Below are positions 1 to 11,500 of a stretch of 64,000 bases of DNA, one piece after another. This DNA is from Paulownia fortunei (lineage: Eukaryota > Streptophyta > Magnoliopsida > Lamiales > Paulowniaceae), in assembly GCA_019321725.1 (NCBI GenBank), contig CM033121.1, positions 2,108,001 to 2,172,000 of the forward strand, given 5' to 3'. Positions within the stretch are counted from its first letter, which is position 1; every line of letters begins with the position of its first letter. Under the pieces are notes generated by a model. That model was not told the DNA's origin and searched no databases. It saw only the letters and a list, made by a program, of their open reading frames with translations. Made by a program: the position numbers and the translations under genes.

Positions 1-666
1 ACGAGCAATATGGCCTCTTTTCATTCCAAACTGAGAAGAAAGATCTACGTTACTCAAGCTAAGAAGCTCGGGCAAACTTTTCCCTGAGGCCTCTAGCTGA
101 TCCCCATACTGCATCAGGGAGCGATCATGCAGGTATGACCTAATTTCAATTGCATCCTTGAGCAGGACAGAGAAAAAGTGTTAAAGACATCATGATTTCT
201 CATGAAATGTTTACTTTTGCAGATGTAGAGAGAACCAAATGGGCAAGATTGCTTCGTTACTGTAAAATTTTGGCAGAATATAAAATAACCAGCAAAATTG
301 CATAGCATGGAACATATTGATAAATAATTAGATGTAATTTTTGTAGCAATATCTCCTTTGTTTGGGGAGAATCCTCTCTGTTGATTGAATGATCGTAAAA
401 AGCCTAAGGTGATTAGCAAAATTTGAACTTTTAAAAACTTGATGATAATAATAGTCATTAGACTCTTTTTTACTAGAAGTAACCTTGAGGAAGATTTTGA
501 TAGGAAAACGAACCTTCTGCTGTCGAGTCATGCCGATGTCATCCATGTCCTCTGAATTCATTACCTTCAAAGTTGGTACATCATCCCAGCCTTCATCTAA
601 CAGCTTTTGTAACAATCCTTTAAGAGATCCATTCCCAACAAAATCTTCTATTGAGAAAGAAGCCAT
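1..666 (-). CDS. SAM-domain protein, 5' part only (runs off left edge)
   Basis: The first two coding exons of a minus-strand gene are visible. Exon 1 is 666-514, starting MASFSIEDFVGNG and ending QQK before a GT donor at 513-512. Exon 2 starts at 156 after an AG acceptor at 158-157 and stays open to base 1. The joined frame has a first helical unit with GWDDVPTLKVM, then DAIEIRSYLHD, then a second unit with LPELLSLSNVDLSSQFGMK. Both units have the leucine pattern and short helices of sterile alpha motif (SAM) domains, which mediate protein-protein contacts. Codon phase is 0 across the 356-bp intron. I recall similar plant proteins with this two-part N-terminus but no established function. The rest of the gene, including any catalytic domain, lies outside the window. 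Confidence 0.8.
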
Positions 667-2480
667 CCCTTGTACTGATATCAGAGTTCAATGTATCACC
701 CTTCTGTAAGCTACTGAGTTTTATTGAACAAACAAGAGACAGTACCGGCCAGACCATTTAATATAGAGGTTTGAAAAGTAAATGCATCCCATCCGATAAT
801 GTCAATGATTGAATAATTTGTCTAACCATTGTCTCACTCACCATGTTTTGAGTTCTGAACTAGGACTGCTTTTTTACTTTGCCTTGTTCCATGGAATTAG
901 GTGGTTTTCGGTGTCGTATGTGTTAGAGTGCTTACTGAAAAGAGAGATTGTTTATTTTTAATTTAGAAGCTTCTGGTGTGAAATGGCTATTTCATGAGGT
1001 AAGCTCTATTAAATAAAGGTTATCTCACTGTATTTAAACTTGAAAGAATCAATCCCGCGCTCAATTCTTGATAGTTTTAGAATTTTATAGAGTTGATTGA
1101 ACAGAACGCCAGGAAACTAATGTGCAACAGTTATGGACAGCATTAGATACACAGTGGAATGGTCAATAGATGCTGATTTTTGTCAGATATGCTAATGCTA
1201 ACTCAAGAAAATGATAGAATATGAAATAGTTACTCCATTTGGTTTATGTAATTTTTTAACACTAAAAATGAGAGATATTTGTTACGAAAGACATTATTAT
1301 TATTACTAAACATATTTTTTATTAGTGTTTGGTTGGTGAAATAAAAATTTTGGTTTTGTCATTATAATGATTTTTATAATTTTAATTGTGACAAGAATTT
1401 TGTGAAAATTATCACTATTGATTGTGATTGATAACAAAAAATTGAATAAAATTATCACTATTAACAATTAATGACATGTGTATAATGACAACGATATATT
1501 TTAACTCGCGTTACTAATTATTAACAATAAGTAATATATAATTTTTATTACTATTAAATTTTTGCAAATTATGTTGTGGCATAACGTAATTATCTAATGT
1601 TAACAATAGAGCGTTGGCATTAAATTCAGTCCATAACTCAATTCCCTCCAAATGGCATAGAATGTGCTTCTTTAGAGTGTTTTCCCATCCTGAAAAAATG
1701 TAGAAAGGAACTCTCTCAAAAAAGTATCCGCCTGCAACAATGAGAACCCTTAGTTCTGTTTTTCTTATTTTATCTTTGGAGAAGCTTTCAAAATATAAGT
1801 GGGAAGCAATTATCCAATTTTACAAGTTTCAGTGTGAGATTCTTTCGGCCTTGCCGGCCAAACCCATTGTAGATCACACGTTTATAATCTATGTGAAAAT
1901 CCCATCATTTTTTTTTAATCTTTTCTGTTAATTTATTGCATAGTTTATTGAAGAAAATCTGCATAGTAACTTCTAAACTCACCCTGGTTCGAGGTGGTTG
2001 TGTTATAAGAAATATGCCTGCCATCATAATGGTAAACCAACCAAATGCGATATCATTGGCAAAACTTACAAACATGCTCATGCAAATGCCGTCCCAACAG
2101 CAGTCTTTGTAATGTGCGATGGGACAGTGCAGCAACAAGGTGGCACAACCTTAGATATGGGAAACAAGACGACGATGTGGCCTTGGGACACATCGTTCCT
2201 GGTCATGTATGTATGGTGTCACGTATGTATGCGTGTCAGACACAACCAACCATAAAAATATATTTAGATAAATATTTTCTTTTCTAAACAAAAAATTATG
2301 AAGAACATCAATCAAATGCACACCCAAATAAAGATGTTATTAAGGAATGCAAATTCTTACAGGTTGCAATAGCATGGGTAGAAGTTCAAAATCTTGTATT
2401 GTACAAGGAAAGTTGATAATTTTGCACCAAAGTCATAATCTGGACTCTTCAACAGCAAGAGTTCTTGTAAGGAAGAGATT
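667..2480. other. Intergenic spacer, no gene seen
   Basis: AT-rich spacer between the start of the SAM gene and the 3' end of the PUB42-like gene, both on the minus strand. The part just above 666 should hold the SAM gene promoter and the part just below 2480 the PUB42-like 3' UTR. Short open frames at 1740-1931, 1905-2138 and 1998-2287 lack recognisable domains or splice context. A stretch at about 1240-1600, rich in TAA and ATT, resembles decayed transposon sequence, but I found no clear terminal repeats. Confidence 0.6.
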
Positions 2481-5400
2481 CTACATGGTAAAGGTTAGGG
2501 TGTTGGATGGATTTGGCATTTTGTTCAAATGCCTTAGAATTTTTTCTGCCATTTGCCTGGTGCAATCATCCCCATGATGGAATGCACTGACCAATGTAGC
2601 AGGAAACAACCTGTCTTGTGATATATTTGAAGCAGATTCATCCCCACCTTTCATCAAGAACCTCTCTATCACCCAGAACGCTTTCTGCCACAGGACTTCT
2701 TCTTTGTGCTCCTTCACTACGTTCAGCACATGCTGGATAGCATGTTTTTCAGACAACAAGATCACACTCTTATCCACGTTAACTTTGTCGTCCAACAATG
2801 TAGATATAGCTGATAGAGCTGCCTCAATTACCTCCACATTGTCATGGTCCAAGCACGCCAGCAGCCTCTCCACGGTCTCTGCATCGAGCAAGCAGAACGT
2901 GTCCTGTGAAGAACAAACCCCTCCGTGGATGGGACACAATGAAAAATTTTCACCTTTGGACAAATTGATTGATATACATTTTCGGAAAAAGAAGAGTTTC
3001 AGGATCTTGGTTTTCTTCCTTTGTGGAGGTCTTGATAGAGTGATAGATTGTCTTGACAGATTCTCCAGTCCAATCGCAGATAACTTCTGAACTTCATCCG
3101 TGAATGATCTCGTCAATAGTTCTGTTAAAACTGAAACGAAGTTGTAGGTTCTTGCTGTGAACAAAATTTGATGGTCGTACAATGTTGTTGTTAATCTGAC
3201 AAGAATGCCCACCAGGCCTTCAAAATAAGCACTTGCATGCCTGCTTGATCTTGTACCAGTCATCTGTATCTGACTGATACTTCTTACGACTGTTGGAACA
3301 GTGTTACTGTTAACCAATGCTAGGTTGAGTGTCAGGTTTTGATGAGGAAGCTTTGCCAAGAAATTGGCTGAAACTGCATGCTTTTCTGTGATTCTGGTAA
3401 TTTCAGTTGGATTCTGGATCAGACTCTCAGGTTGGCCTTGGGTTTTACATAATCTGTCTGATAATGTGTGTCCCATGAAGGCTGAGAGTGTGATAAGTAG
3501 TTTGATTGATGCAATCACAAGTTCTTCATTTGGGGTATTTATCAGTTCAATCAAATTGTAACTAGCTTCTGTCTCCTTGACCACTGAAACAATGGTACCT
3601 GATGCTTTAGGGAACTTGATCAAGCATAGCAAGATTCGGATGAGGTTGATGTTCAAGTCATCTGGGCTTGAGTTCTTAATTCTGTGAATGATGTTGTAAA
3701 CTGTGTAGTCTGATGCCATTGTGTGGCCATGTGTGCTGACTTGGAAATTTTCTAGCTCCAGCCCAGACTCGAGTATATTAGCTAGTATCGTAGCTGCCTC
3801 AGTTTTTGAATTCATTGGTTCGTTATGAATTGTTCGTGTAAACATCTCCTCAATCATGATTTGCATTATTCCAGCTTCAACAAGTATCTTCGCATTGGGA
3901 TGGTGACATGATATCTGTTCTAAGGCTCTGAATGCTGCATTTCTGCTCAGAGAATTTCCACTGTGCACCATTTGGATTAGAGCTGGAGAAGCCCTCTCTG
4001 CCACATAGGTAATGCTGTCACGTCCAAGAACAATTTCCCCAAGATAGCTTGCCATCTCCATTCTCATCTCTTCACTACCTGTTCATTTAACTTTTTCAAT
4101 TGTAGCTGTATTTAGTTAGAACTTTTTATCTATTTGCAGGATGAAACAAGTGAGAATTTTTTGATATTACCTTCGATTAGATGAGTTAGCAAGGGTTCCC
4201 AATATCCATTTTCTGCCATGAGCTTGATGTTATCTGGAAGTCTCTCCAAGTTCTTCAAGATCTCATCAGCGGTTTCTGAAGCAAAAGCATCCAAAGACTG
4301 TCTGTATTTGACTGTGATCAGCATCAGAATACCTCCGGCTACTGTCCCAATCTTATTACAGAAAAATTGGGATCTTGAGAGCTCAAGCAGGAGTGACACG
4401 GAAGCATGTTTAACAGGTTCATGATTACTCGACAGCATCTTTATTATTGTTGAAATATCAACTGTCTTGGCAATAATGTCCTGCACAGATAAACGTCCGA
4501 CTAAATATGCATCCTGGGAAATTTATCTAGTAATTTCAAAGTTTTGGTGTACACTCAGAATTTGCATGCAGTATATGTGGATCAATAACTTGTATGTGTG
4601 AGCAATCATATGTAATAGGAAAATTTTACAGATATAGGAATCAAGTGAAAGCCTTGAAGCTGGTGAAGTTAGATTGTTGAAGTTGGTAAATTAACAAATA
4701 AAGTGAATCACCTTCCCCTCTTCATCATCCTCAGCCAGTTGTCTCAATAGTTCCAGTGTTGCATATCTTATGCTTCTGCTTCTGTACTCCAGAAAGTTGG
4801 CAAGCAACGGAATCATTCCAATGCTGCGAACCTGTACCTTATTGTTTGGCTTAATCTTGCAGACGCTTCGTATATCATCAATTGCTTCAAGTACCATGTT
4901 GTCTGTACTGGCCAAAGAGAGAGCCGCTCGGCCACCTTGATCCTTGCAGCTTCATTTCTTTCCTTCCATTCATCAATTGTTGCTTTCAGAGCTACATTTG
5001 TGCTCAAAATTCTACTTTTTAGATTCTGCCCTGATTTTGGGCAGACAATGTCCCCTGGATCGTCAATTTTGTCAAACCATTCAGTAATCGCTTTCCTCTC
5101 GTACGTCACTCCACTTTCTATTGCTACTGGATCATCCATAATCCTTTTTGTCAGAGGACAGAAGAACGTCTCGTATAGTGGTTCCATGTACTGAGCTAAC
5201 TGTGGCAATGCCATCAATGAGGATCCTGCACTCAAATTTTTGGAGTCATTTTTGTCTAGGATCTTTGATCTTTCTTGGTTATCTGTAAGATATGATTGCG
5301 ATGTATCTGATAACTGAAGATTCACAGCAGAAACATCGACATCAATGGAATAGAGATCTGTTTCCATTTGTTTTCTTTCTTCTCTCATTGTCTCCCTTGA

Positions 5401-6312
5401 GGGCAACCTGTGAAGTTGCTCTTTCAACTCTAAACCTCGAGACGGGCTGACAGCAAATGAGACATCCTTCATATCCTTTGAAAGAGCCTTAGCTGCCTTT
5501 TCTGCATATTCTTGGTCCCCATATGTTGATATTGGTATCAGGCTAAGGTTTTCCCCTATGCTTCTTACCACACCCTCAAGTTGCTGCACCATACTTGTAA
5601 CTTCAGAATATTGTATTGTATGTGCATTTTTCTCTAATTTCAAGGTGAAGTTTTTAGCCAAGTCAACTCTTTTGCACAGAGATTGTAAGATCTCAAGTGT
5701 GTTTGTTGGAGTATTCCAGTTTATGTGCAGCTCCATTATGATGGCAGACGCCCGGTAAAAATAGCAACCAATTTCAGTGAAAGTCTCCTTCTCTACTTGT
5801 ATACATACAACTGATTTTATAATTTCTGAAATCCCTGCCAACAAGGACTCAGCAAGACTTCCTATTGGATTCCTGTCTTCCCTGAGCTGAAGAAAGTCCA
5901 GATTTTATTCTTCAATTAAATATGAAAAAATCAAATTTATTACAGACATAAATACCCAACTCAAAAAATGAAAATCTAAAGATCCTTAAAACATTGTTAT
6001 ACAACAATGAAAGCTTTTTGGTAGTCACTGTCTCAAGAAGATGGTCTTTCTCATGAGTCATTACAGTTGTTGTCTCATAGTTGCTACCCAAATTTATCAG
6101 AAAACACTCCCATAAACAAAATCCAGGATGATGACAAGAACCTCACATATCCGTATAATATTTTAACATGGCAGAGCTTTTTTACAGTTCAGGAAAACTA
6201 GTTGAAGCATGATAAAAAACTAGAGGATAGAATGTTAGAAAAACCAATTCACTGGTGCAAGCTGATGACGATTAGTGCATACCTGCGACCAGTCGGAGCT
6301 ACTGCCTGACAT
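2481..6312 (-). CDS. PUB42: PUB42-like U-box/ARM-repeat E3 ubiquitin ligase, with one apparent frameshift
   Basis: Four coding exons on the minus strand: 6312-6283 (ten codons, MSGSSSDWSQ), 5886-4712, 4480-4171 and 4078-2481. Splice phases are 0, 0 and 1. The N-terminal helical region is followed by a U-box at about residues 245-319, with FFCPLTKRIMDDPV, GVTYERKAITEWF and VCPKSGQ; it should bind an E2 and transfer ubiquitin. Exons 2-4 then carry ARM repeats and the segment CPIHGGVCSSQDTFCLLDAE that I associate with PUB42/43 proteins. Exon 2 is 1175 nt although both its ends are phase 0, so one base is missing. The frame breaks in GTGGCCGAGCGG at about 4931, where the family reads VARAALSLAS. 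Restored length would be about 1037 residues, close to the ~1033 I recall for Arabidopsis PUB42. As written, translation stops at 4813-4815 after about 367 residues, with a U-box but no ARM repeats. Either an assembly error or a recent null allele. Confidence 0.85.
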
Positions 6313-8020
6313 GTTTGTTAGCAGTACAAGAAACTCAACTCACAAAAATCACAAGTGCTACCTAATTTCACTTCAAGACGAAATTTAAATGATTTGACCC
6401 TTGAACCAGTCTCCAGAAATGCTTTCAGTGTACATCGTTTTCGTATTGAAAATGTCGTATGTTAGAAAACTGCAGCATGCTAAATATTTGTTATGATACT
6501 AAACTTCTCTTCATTATTTTTGGTATTTTATACAGTAGAATATCAGGAGATGGACTAAGTCAGCTTTAGGAGACTAGGCCTCAACTCCTTAATAAATTTT
6601 CTAGTTATACTGAAATTAAATCCTGACTCAGAATCATCGTCCAAGCTTTGTGGATCAACTTTACCGTGTTATTTCCATCGGATTGAATGTTAGATTAAGA
6701 CCCTCTATTCAAATTTAGCCAAATTTTGTGAGACTGCATTCAAAATTGGATAAACGTCTATTTGGCTTGAGCCTCAGGCATTCAGAACCTCATGAAAAAT
6801 CAAGAATTGTGGATCCCCATGGAATTGGCAGCTATTGAAGTGTGCGAAGTTGCTCGTTTCAATATTAATCACCCTTCATCATTGATTGGAACTGATACTT
6901 TAGTAAATTATTTAACTTCAAGATTATTGAATAATCTTTGGATTTACCTCAACTTATCTGCCATTCAGCTTAAGTTGACTTAACAAATGGGGTTGTTTTG
7001 TTTGATTGCAGGATGACTAATTCACACCTGATGATGAAGCAAAATGTCACCTTCATAATAACTTGGTAAGAAGAGTAGACGTTTTTGCCTTAAAAGACTT
7101 TTTTTCCCCAAGTTGCAAAAGTTTAGTGGAGCTACTATGGTTTTGTGTTAAGAGTGGTTGAACATAGTTGCACCCACTGGTCAGCAGAGATTGTTTTATG
7201 ATTAATGGGTTATCAATCTAATGTTACCATTAAATCATGTATTTCTTTTACTTAGTTTTCTTGGGTAATGAAGTCCAACTGTAAGTATTTCTTAATACTA
7301 CTTTAAAAGCAAGCTGCAATAGTACTATTTTACAGTACCAATCAATCATCATTAATTCTTAAACAGTGAACTCTCTTTATTTATTGCACATAATAAAACT
7401 ACTCTAGCGTGTAGGTTGTGCAGTTGACTCGGGTTAATGGACTCCAGTCGAGTACAAGTTTGGTTCTAATTTCTTATTATCGAGATTGAATCTGAATTAA
7501 GTTTGATTGTTTTAATGAATTGATGCGGATAAATTGTACATGAGTCTCAAATAATTTTGAATTTGAAAAATATATATTTAATTGTGGGATTTGATATAGT
7601 TACTTAACCAACTAATTACTAAATAATAAAAAATAATATGCTTTTCCTCTAGAAAAAGGTTGGTTATTTCTAATGCGACACATTAGTCCTGTTTTTTTAT
7701 TTAGGAAGAGATGTTAGAATAATGCAAAATTGGCATCAGAAAGAAATTACATTATCATGAGTGAATATTCCTTCCATGAAAGCTCTCGTTCATGGGATAA
7801 TAAAATGTTTACACAACATATTTCCATGTAAAACCACAAAGTACAGTGAATGTCCTGTACAGACCACCTTGATCTCTCTTATTTGAAGGAAAACCAAGTG
7901 TTCTTGATATTCACTACAGAGCTTTGATCAAAGATAATTGCCTAGATTTTTTTTTCTATAGAACATCTACTTATTCTTCTATATAAATCATATATAAAAG
8001 ATCCATTATACAGCTTGATA
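6313..8020. other. Intergenic spacer; PUB42-like promoter side
   Basis: AT-rich DNA upstream of the PUB42-like gene and downstream of the RNA polymerase gene. I see no conserved coding exon. The open frame at 6792-6983 on the plus strand has no domain and is probably chance. The 5' UTR and promoter of the PUB42-like gene must start just above 6312, but no convincing TATA box could be fixed. Confidence 0.5.
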
Positions 8021-8118
8021 GTTCAGAAAGTAACGGTAGACTTGGCCTTTCTCCCGGTGTGATCTACAGCTCTTCCAAACTCACTTCTTGGCATCGCATC
8101 TATCATGCCTCGGACAAA
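8021..8118 (-). other. Coding-like segment, possible terminal exon or gene relic
   Basis: On the minus strand a TTTCAG acceptor-like site at about 8124-8119 is followed by an open stretch reading FVRGMIDAMPRSEFGRAVD and then HTGRKAKSTVTF before TGA. It is richer in G and C than its surroundings and its residue mix looks protein-like. It is too short for ordinary ORF calling. The frame would need an upstream exon ending in phase 2, and none can be placed confidently between 8120 and the polymerase stop at 8565. Splicing from polymerase exon 18 (phase 0) gives a different short tail, so an alternative polymerase C-terminus is not supported. I do not recognise the protein; chance remains possible. 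Confidence 0.3.
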
Positions 8119-8564
8119 TCTGAAATATATGTACACCTATTTTTGCTGAATTTGACTCAAACAATTCTCATGTACAAAGCAGGCTTAATTTCCTCCCTGT
8201 TGTAACACTTCATATTACTGACAACACTGTCTGAATACCATTGATATATGCTTTTAGCTACCAAAGCAGCTTGCACCATGTCATGTCAAAAATCCTTGGA
8301 TCGCGACATTGGGCCATCATTGTCTAGTCATTGAAGAAGAAGAATATTATTCAGTCTTCAGCATCCTATGATCAAAGCTACTGTCTGATAATATTTAGGA
8401 AAACAGACCCATGCAGGATTGGCAGCCCATTCTCCAACATGGTATTCTTTTTGCACAATGCGGTGCTGTGAGCAGTTCGGATTTAAGAATTTGAGATGCC
8501 ACGACCAGGAATGACAACAGATATATAAGAATTCTTGAAAGAATGATGAGTAACACCTGTTAAC
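8119..8564 (-). other. 3' flank / probable 3' UTR of the RNA polymerase gene
   Basis: Sequence directly after the TAG stop of the polymerase gene on the minus strand. No long open frame or domain is present. It is most simply 3' UTR and downstream flank; the polyadenylation site cannot be fixed. Confidence 0.5.
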
Positions 8565-11500
8565 CTAGTTGAAAAAATAGCTGGAGTCCAGAACTTCCCT
8601 CAGGTCAAAGTCTCCCCGTTCTGGCAATGGAGGGAATTTTAGGTTTGGGAAGGACTGTTGAAATCCCTCCAACAACTGTGAAGAAAAGAAACAATTAGTA
8701 ATCTTAACAATTGATGCCAAGTATGCTCAGGTCTCAAAAAAAACTGATGGATCCACAGCATGAATGCCCTCTTCTTCCAGGTAACTCAATCCATTCTTCT
8801 TTAATAAAATGTCACATATTATTACAACATTAGCAGAACGAGAAAATACAAGGAGTCAAATCTAAATTCTAGAAAGGGCTGACCACAGAATCATGGGCAG
8901 TTTCTCAATTGACAGATAAATCAGATAAAAGGACAACCAAAATCCTATCAATTAAAACAGTTAATTTCACCACCTAAGACACTCAGAGGTGGTGAAATTA
9001 TCAAAAAAGGGCCATAACCAGTTTTTCAGTCCGGTTTTCAGGCCTACACTTTGGGGAAGCTAGTAATATGAAATGTGTGAAATAGGAAAATTGAAGAGAA
9101 ACAACACAAGACAAAAGGTAAAGTCGAATCAACAGTTTTGCAGTATGCAAGTCCCCGGGTGCATGCTTTTTGCATATGATGTGTTGGTGAAACGAGAGTT
9201 CTGCAGAAAATATCCAGAAGAAAAGCATCCAAAATTGGTTGCCATGTGATTGATTGCTTGAAGTGTGATTTTAGTGAACATAAACGTGTAGAAAATATGA
9301 AAGGTCATGAAATACCTAAATTTTAGCTTAAATAGGCCCAACTATTCATACGAGGCAATTGGAGAGATTTTATTTATTTGTTTTATTTGGATAAAACAAC
9401 TGGTAATGTCGTCACTGAAATAAAATTTTATTGACAGAAAGCCGAGATGAATCAAACCACAATACCGCAACATTGCAACAGACGATGACAGATATGATGC
9501 TCCTACAACTTTCATATTGCAACGAGTACTTTTTATTGTTGCGTTCGTTATTTCCTATTTGACTACTTAAACCACAAATAACCTTCTTTCTCACAATTTT
9601 ATTACACTATTCTTTCATGTCAAATAGATGACACAAAAGATGGAGCTGGTGTATTTCATAACCACCACCCAAAGACAATGCCAAAATTGAACCATCCGAA
9701 AATGCAGATGAGTTGAAAACCAGATATGCTAATTAAGAGAGCTTACATTCTCCAAAATAGGTGCCTCGTAGAGTTCAACAAACTTTTCTCTGAGAATTTT
9801 GTTCATTTTGTCCACATCACATGCATGAGTCCAATATGAATCATGCACTCCTGGATCAAATTATGGTGGAAGTTGTTAGAGCTTCACAATGGTACAATAG
9901 TATAATCGCCACCAGAAAAATCATACTGGGATTTGATTTTACCAACCTGCAAAGTTTAGGCCTGCCTCAGAGCAGGCAATGGCAGTCATCATCATATGGG
10001 AACCATCAAGAGAGTGCACAAAATTTGGAGGAAAAGCTGTTCTCTGCCGCTTGGCCATCACCTTTGATAATCATGGAAAAGATAGCAAGAAAGAACAATA
10101 ATTATATGCTTAAATTCACACTGTTTATTATCTAGTTAACAATGCACCTATGATTTCTTCTTTTCTTTTGATTATTGCCCTGTAATTTTTAATCTTGAGG
10201 CCCATATGGTAACACCAGGATGTGAATGAATATTGTGATGCTGTCACACTTACTATACCTTTCTAGAGTGGAAAAGAAAAATGAAACTACCTTATCAGTT
10301 TCACGTTGAAGAGTCAGAACCTGAAGAGAAGTCTTAATCTGCATCCAAATCAATAACCGAATTTTCAGTGACATATGAAACGGGAAATGGCTATCTTCTA
10401 TACATTATTATATTAGTATAGTTGTTTTTGATGCTGATGTTGAAAGAAGACGCCGCAACAGATCAAATGCAGTCAAATTACCATGTGCCTTCCTAATTTC
10501 CGGTAAGGCTGGACAACAGGGAGCCCAAGTGGTGTCGTCCAACGTACTGGTTGGTTCTCTGTTGCTATAATCTGCAGATATGAATAATGCAAGGCAAATA
10601 AATGAAACAACGCGAACAAGGAGTACAGGTCCTACAAGGAAATCGTAGAAGAGATGCAATGAAAAACAGAAGGAAATACTAGGCTTCATGTTATCAGTTC
10701 AAAGGACTCATGTCTCAAATGAGCGAATTAATACAATGCATTATTCTTCCTTTTCCGATGTGATGACAATACCCTTTTTCATTTGCAGGGTAATTATATG
10801 TTTTGGCGAGTAGGGCCTACGACCCAGCACATTATCTTGGAAAATTTTCATGCTCCCCATTACACCCTTCTTTTTTTTCTTGCCTTCTTGTCTTATTTTT
10901 CCATCACAAATGCATAAATGTTTCTTACTATTCCAGTGTTTCATCACCACCATGATTTCCCTTCTGGTTCACACAAACTAGATTGCAAACAAAAATGACT
11001 TAGATCGCCAATTTTAGCAAGCAAAATAACAAAGCATTCTCATAATCCTCCATAACTTATGCTTCCTCCCAATTTTTCCTTTCTGTAAATTTTCCCAATA
11101 ACACGTGCAAATTGACGTACAATCCTAATCCAGAAATTGTCATAACTAGGCAATCTGAAGAAACCCTGCAAACTGCAAATTATACCATTTCCCATAATGC
11201 AATCCCAATTTCACTCCACAAAACAGAACTATCTGCATTCTAGGTAGCTCTGGCCTTGCCTGTACTACCATCGGTGTTAAGTAGGTTTTATAGAGGTTAA
11301 TGAGAGAGACATAGTGAATATCAGAGTTCACCCATGATTGCACAACTATTTGCCTGGACCAAGTTTTGTTGAGTAGGAAGTTTCACAGTAGGCAAGGGAG
11401 AAAGGCTGGAATCTGGATTTAGAACTTAGCTGTTCTTATTATTATATACGTTAACAGAGAAAAACGAATAACATGATTTAGAAAACATGGAGATAACTTC

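Noticed and set aside
8021..9850. Alternative last exon for the RNA polymerase
   Set aside because: Joining exon 18 (phase 0) to the segment at 8119 uses a different frame and ends after about 12 residues, while exon 19 gives the canonical YFFN end.
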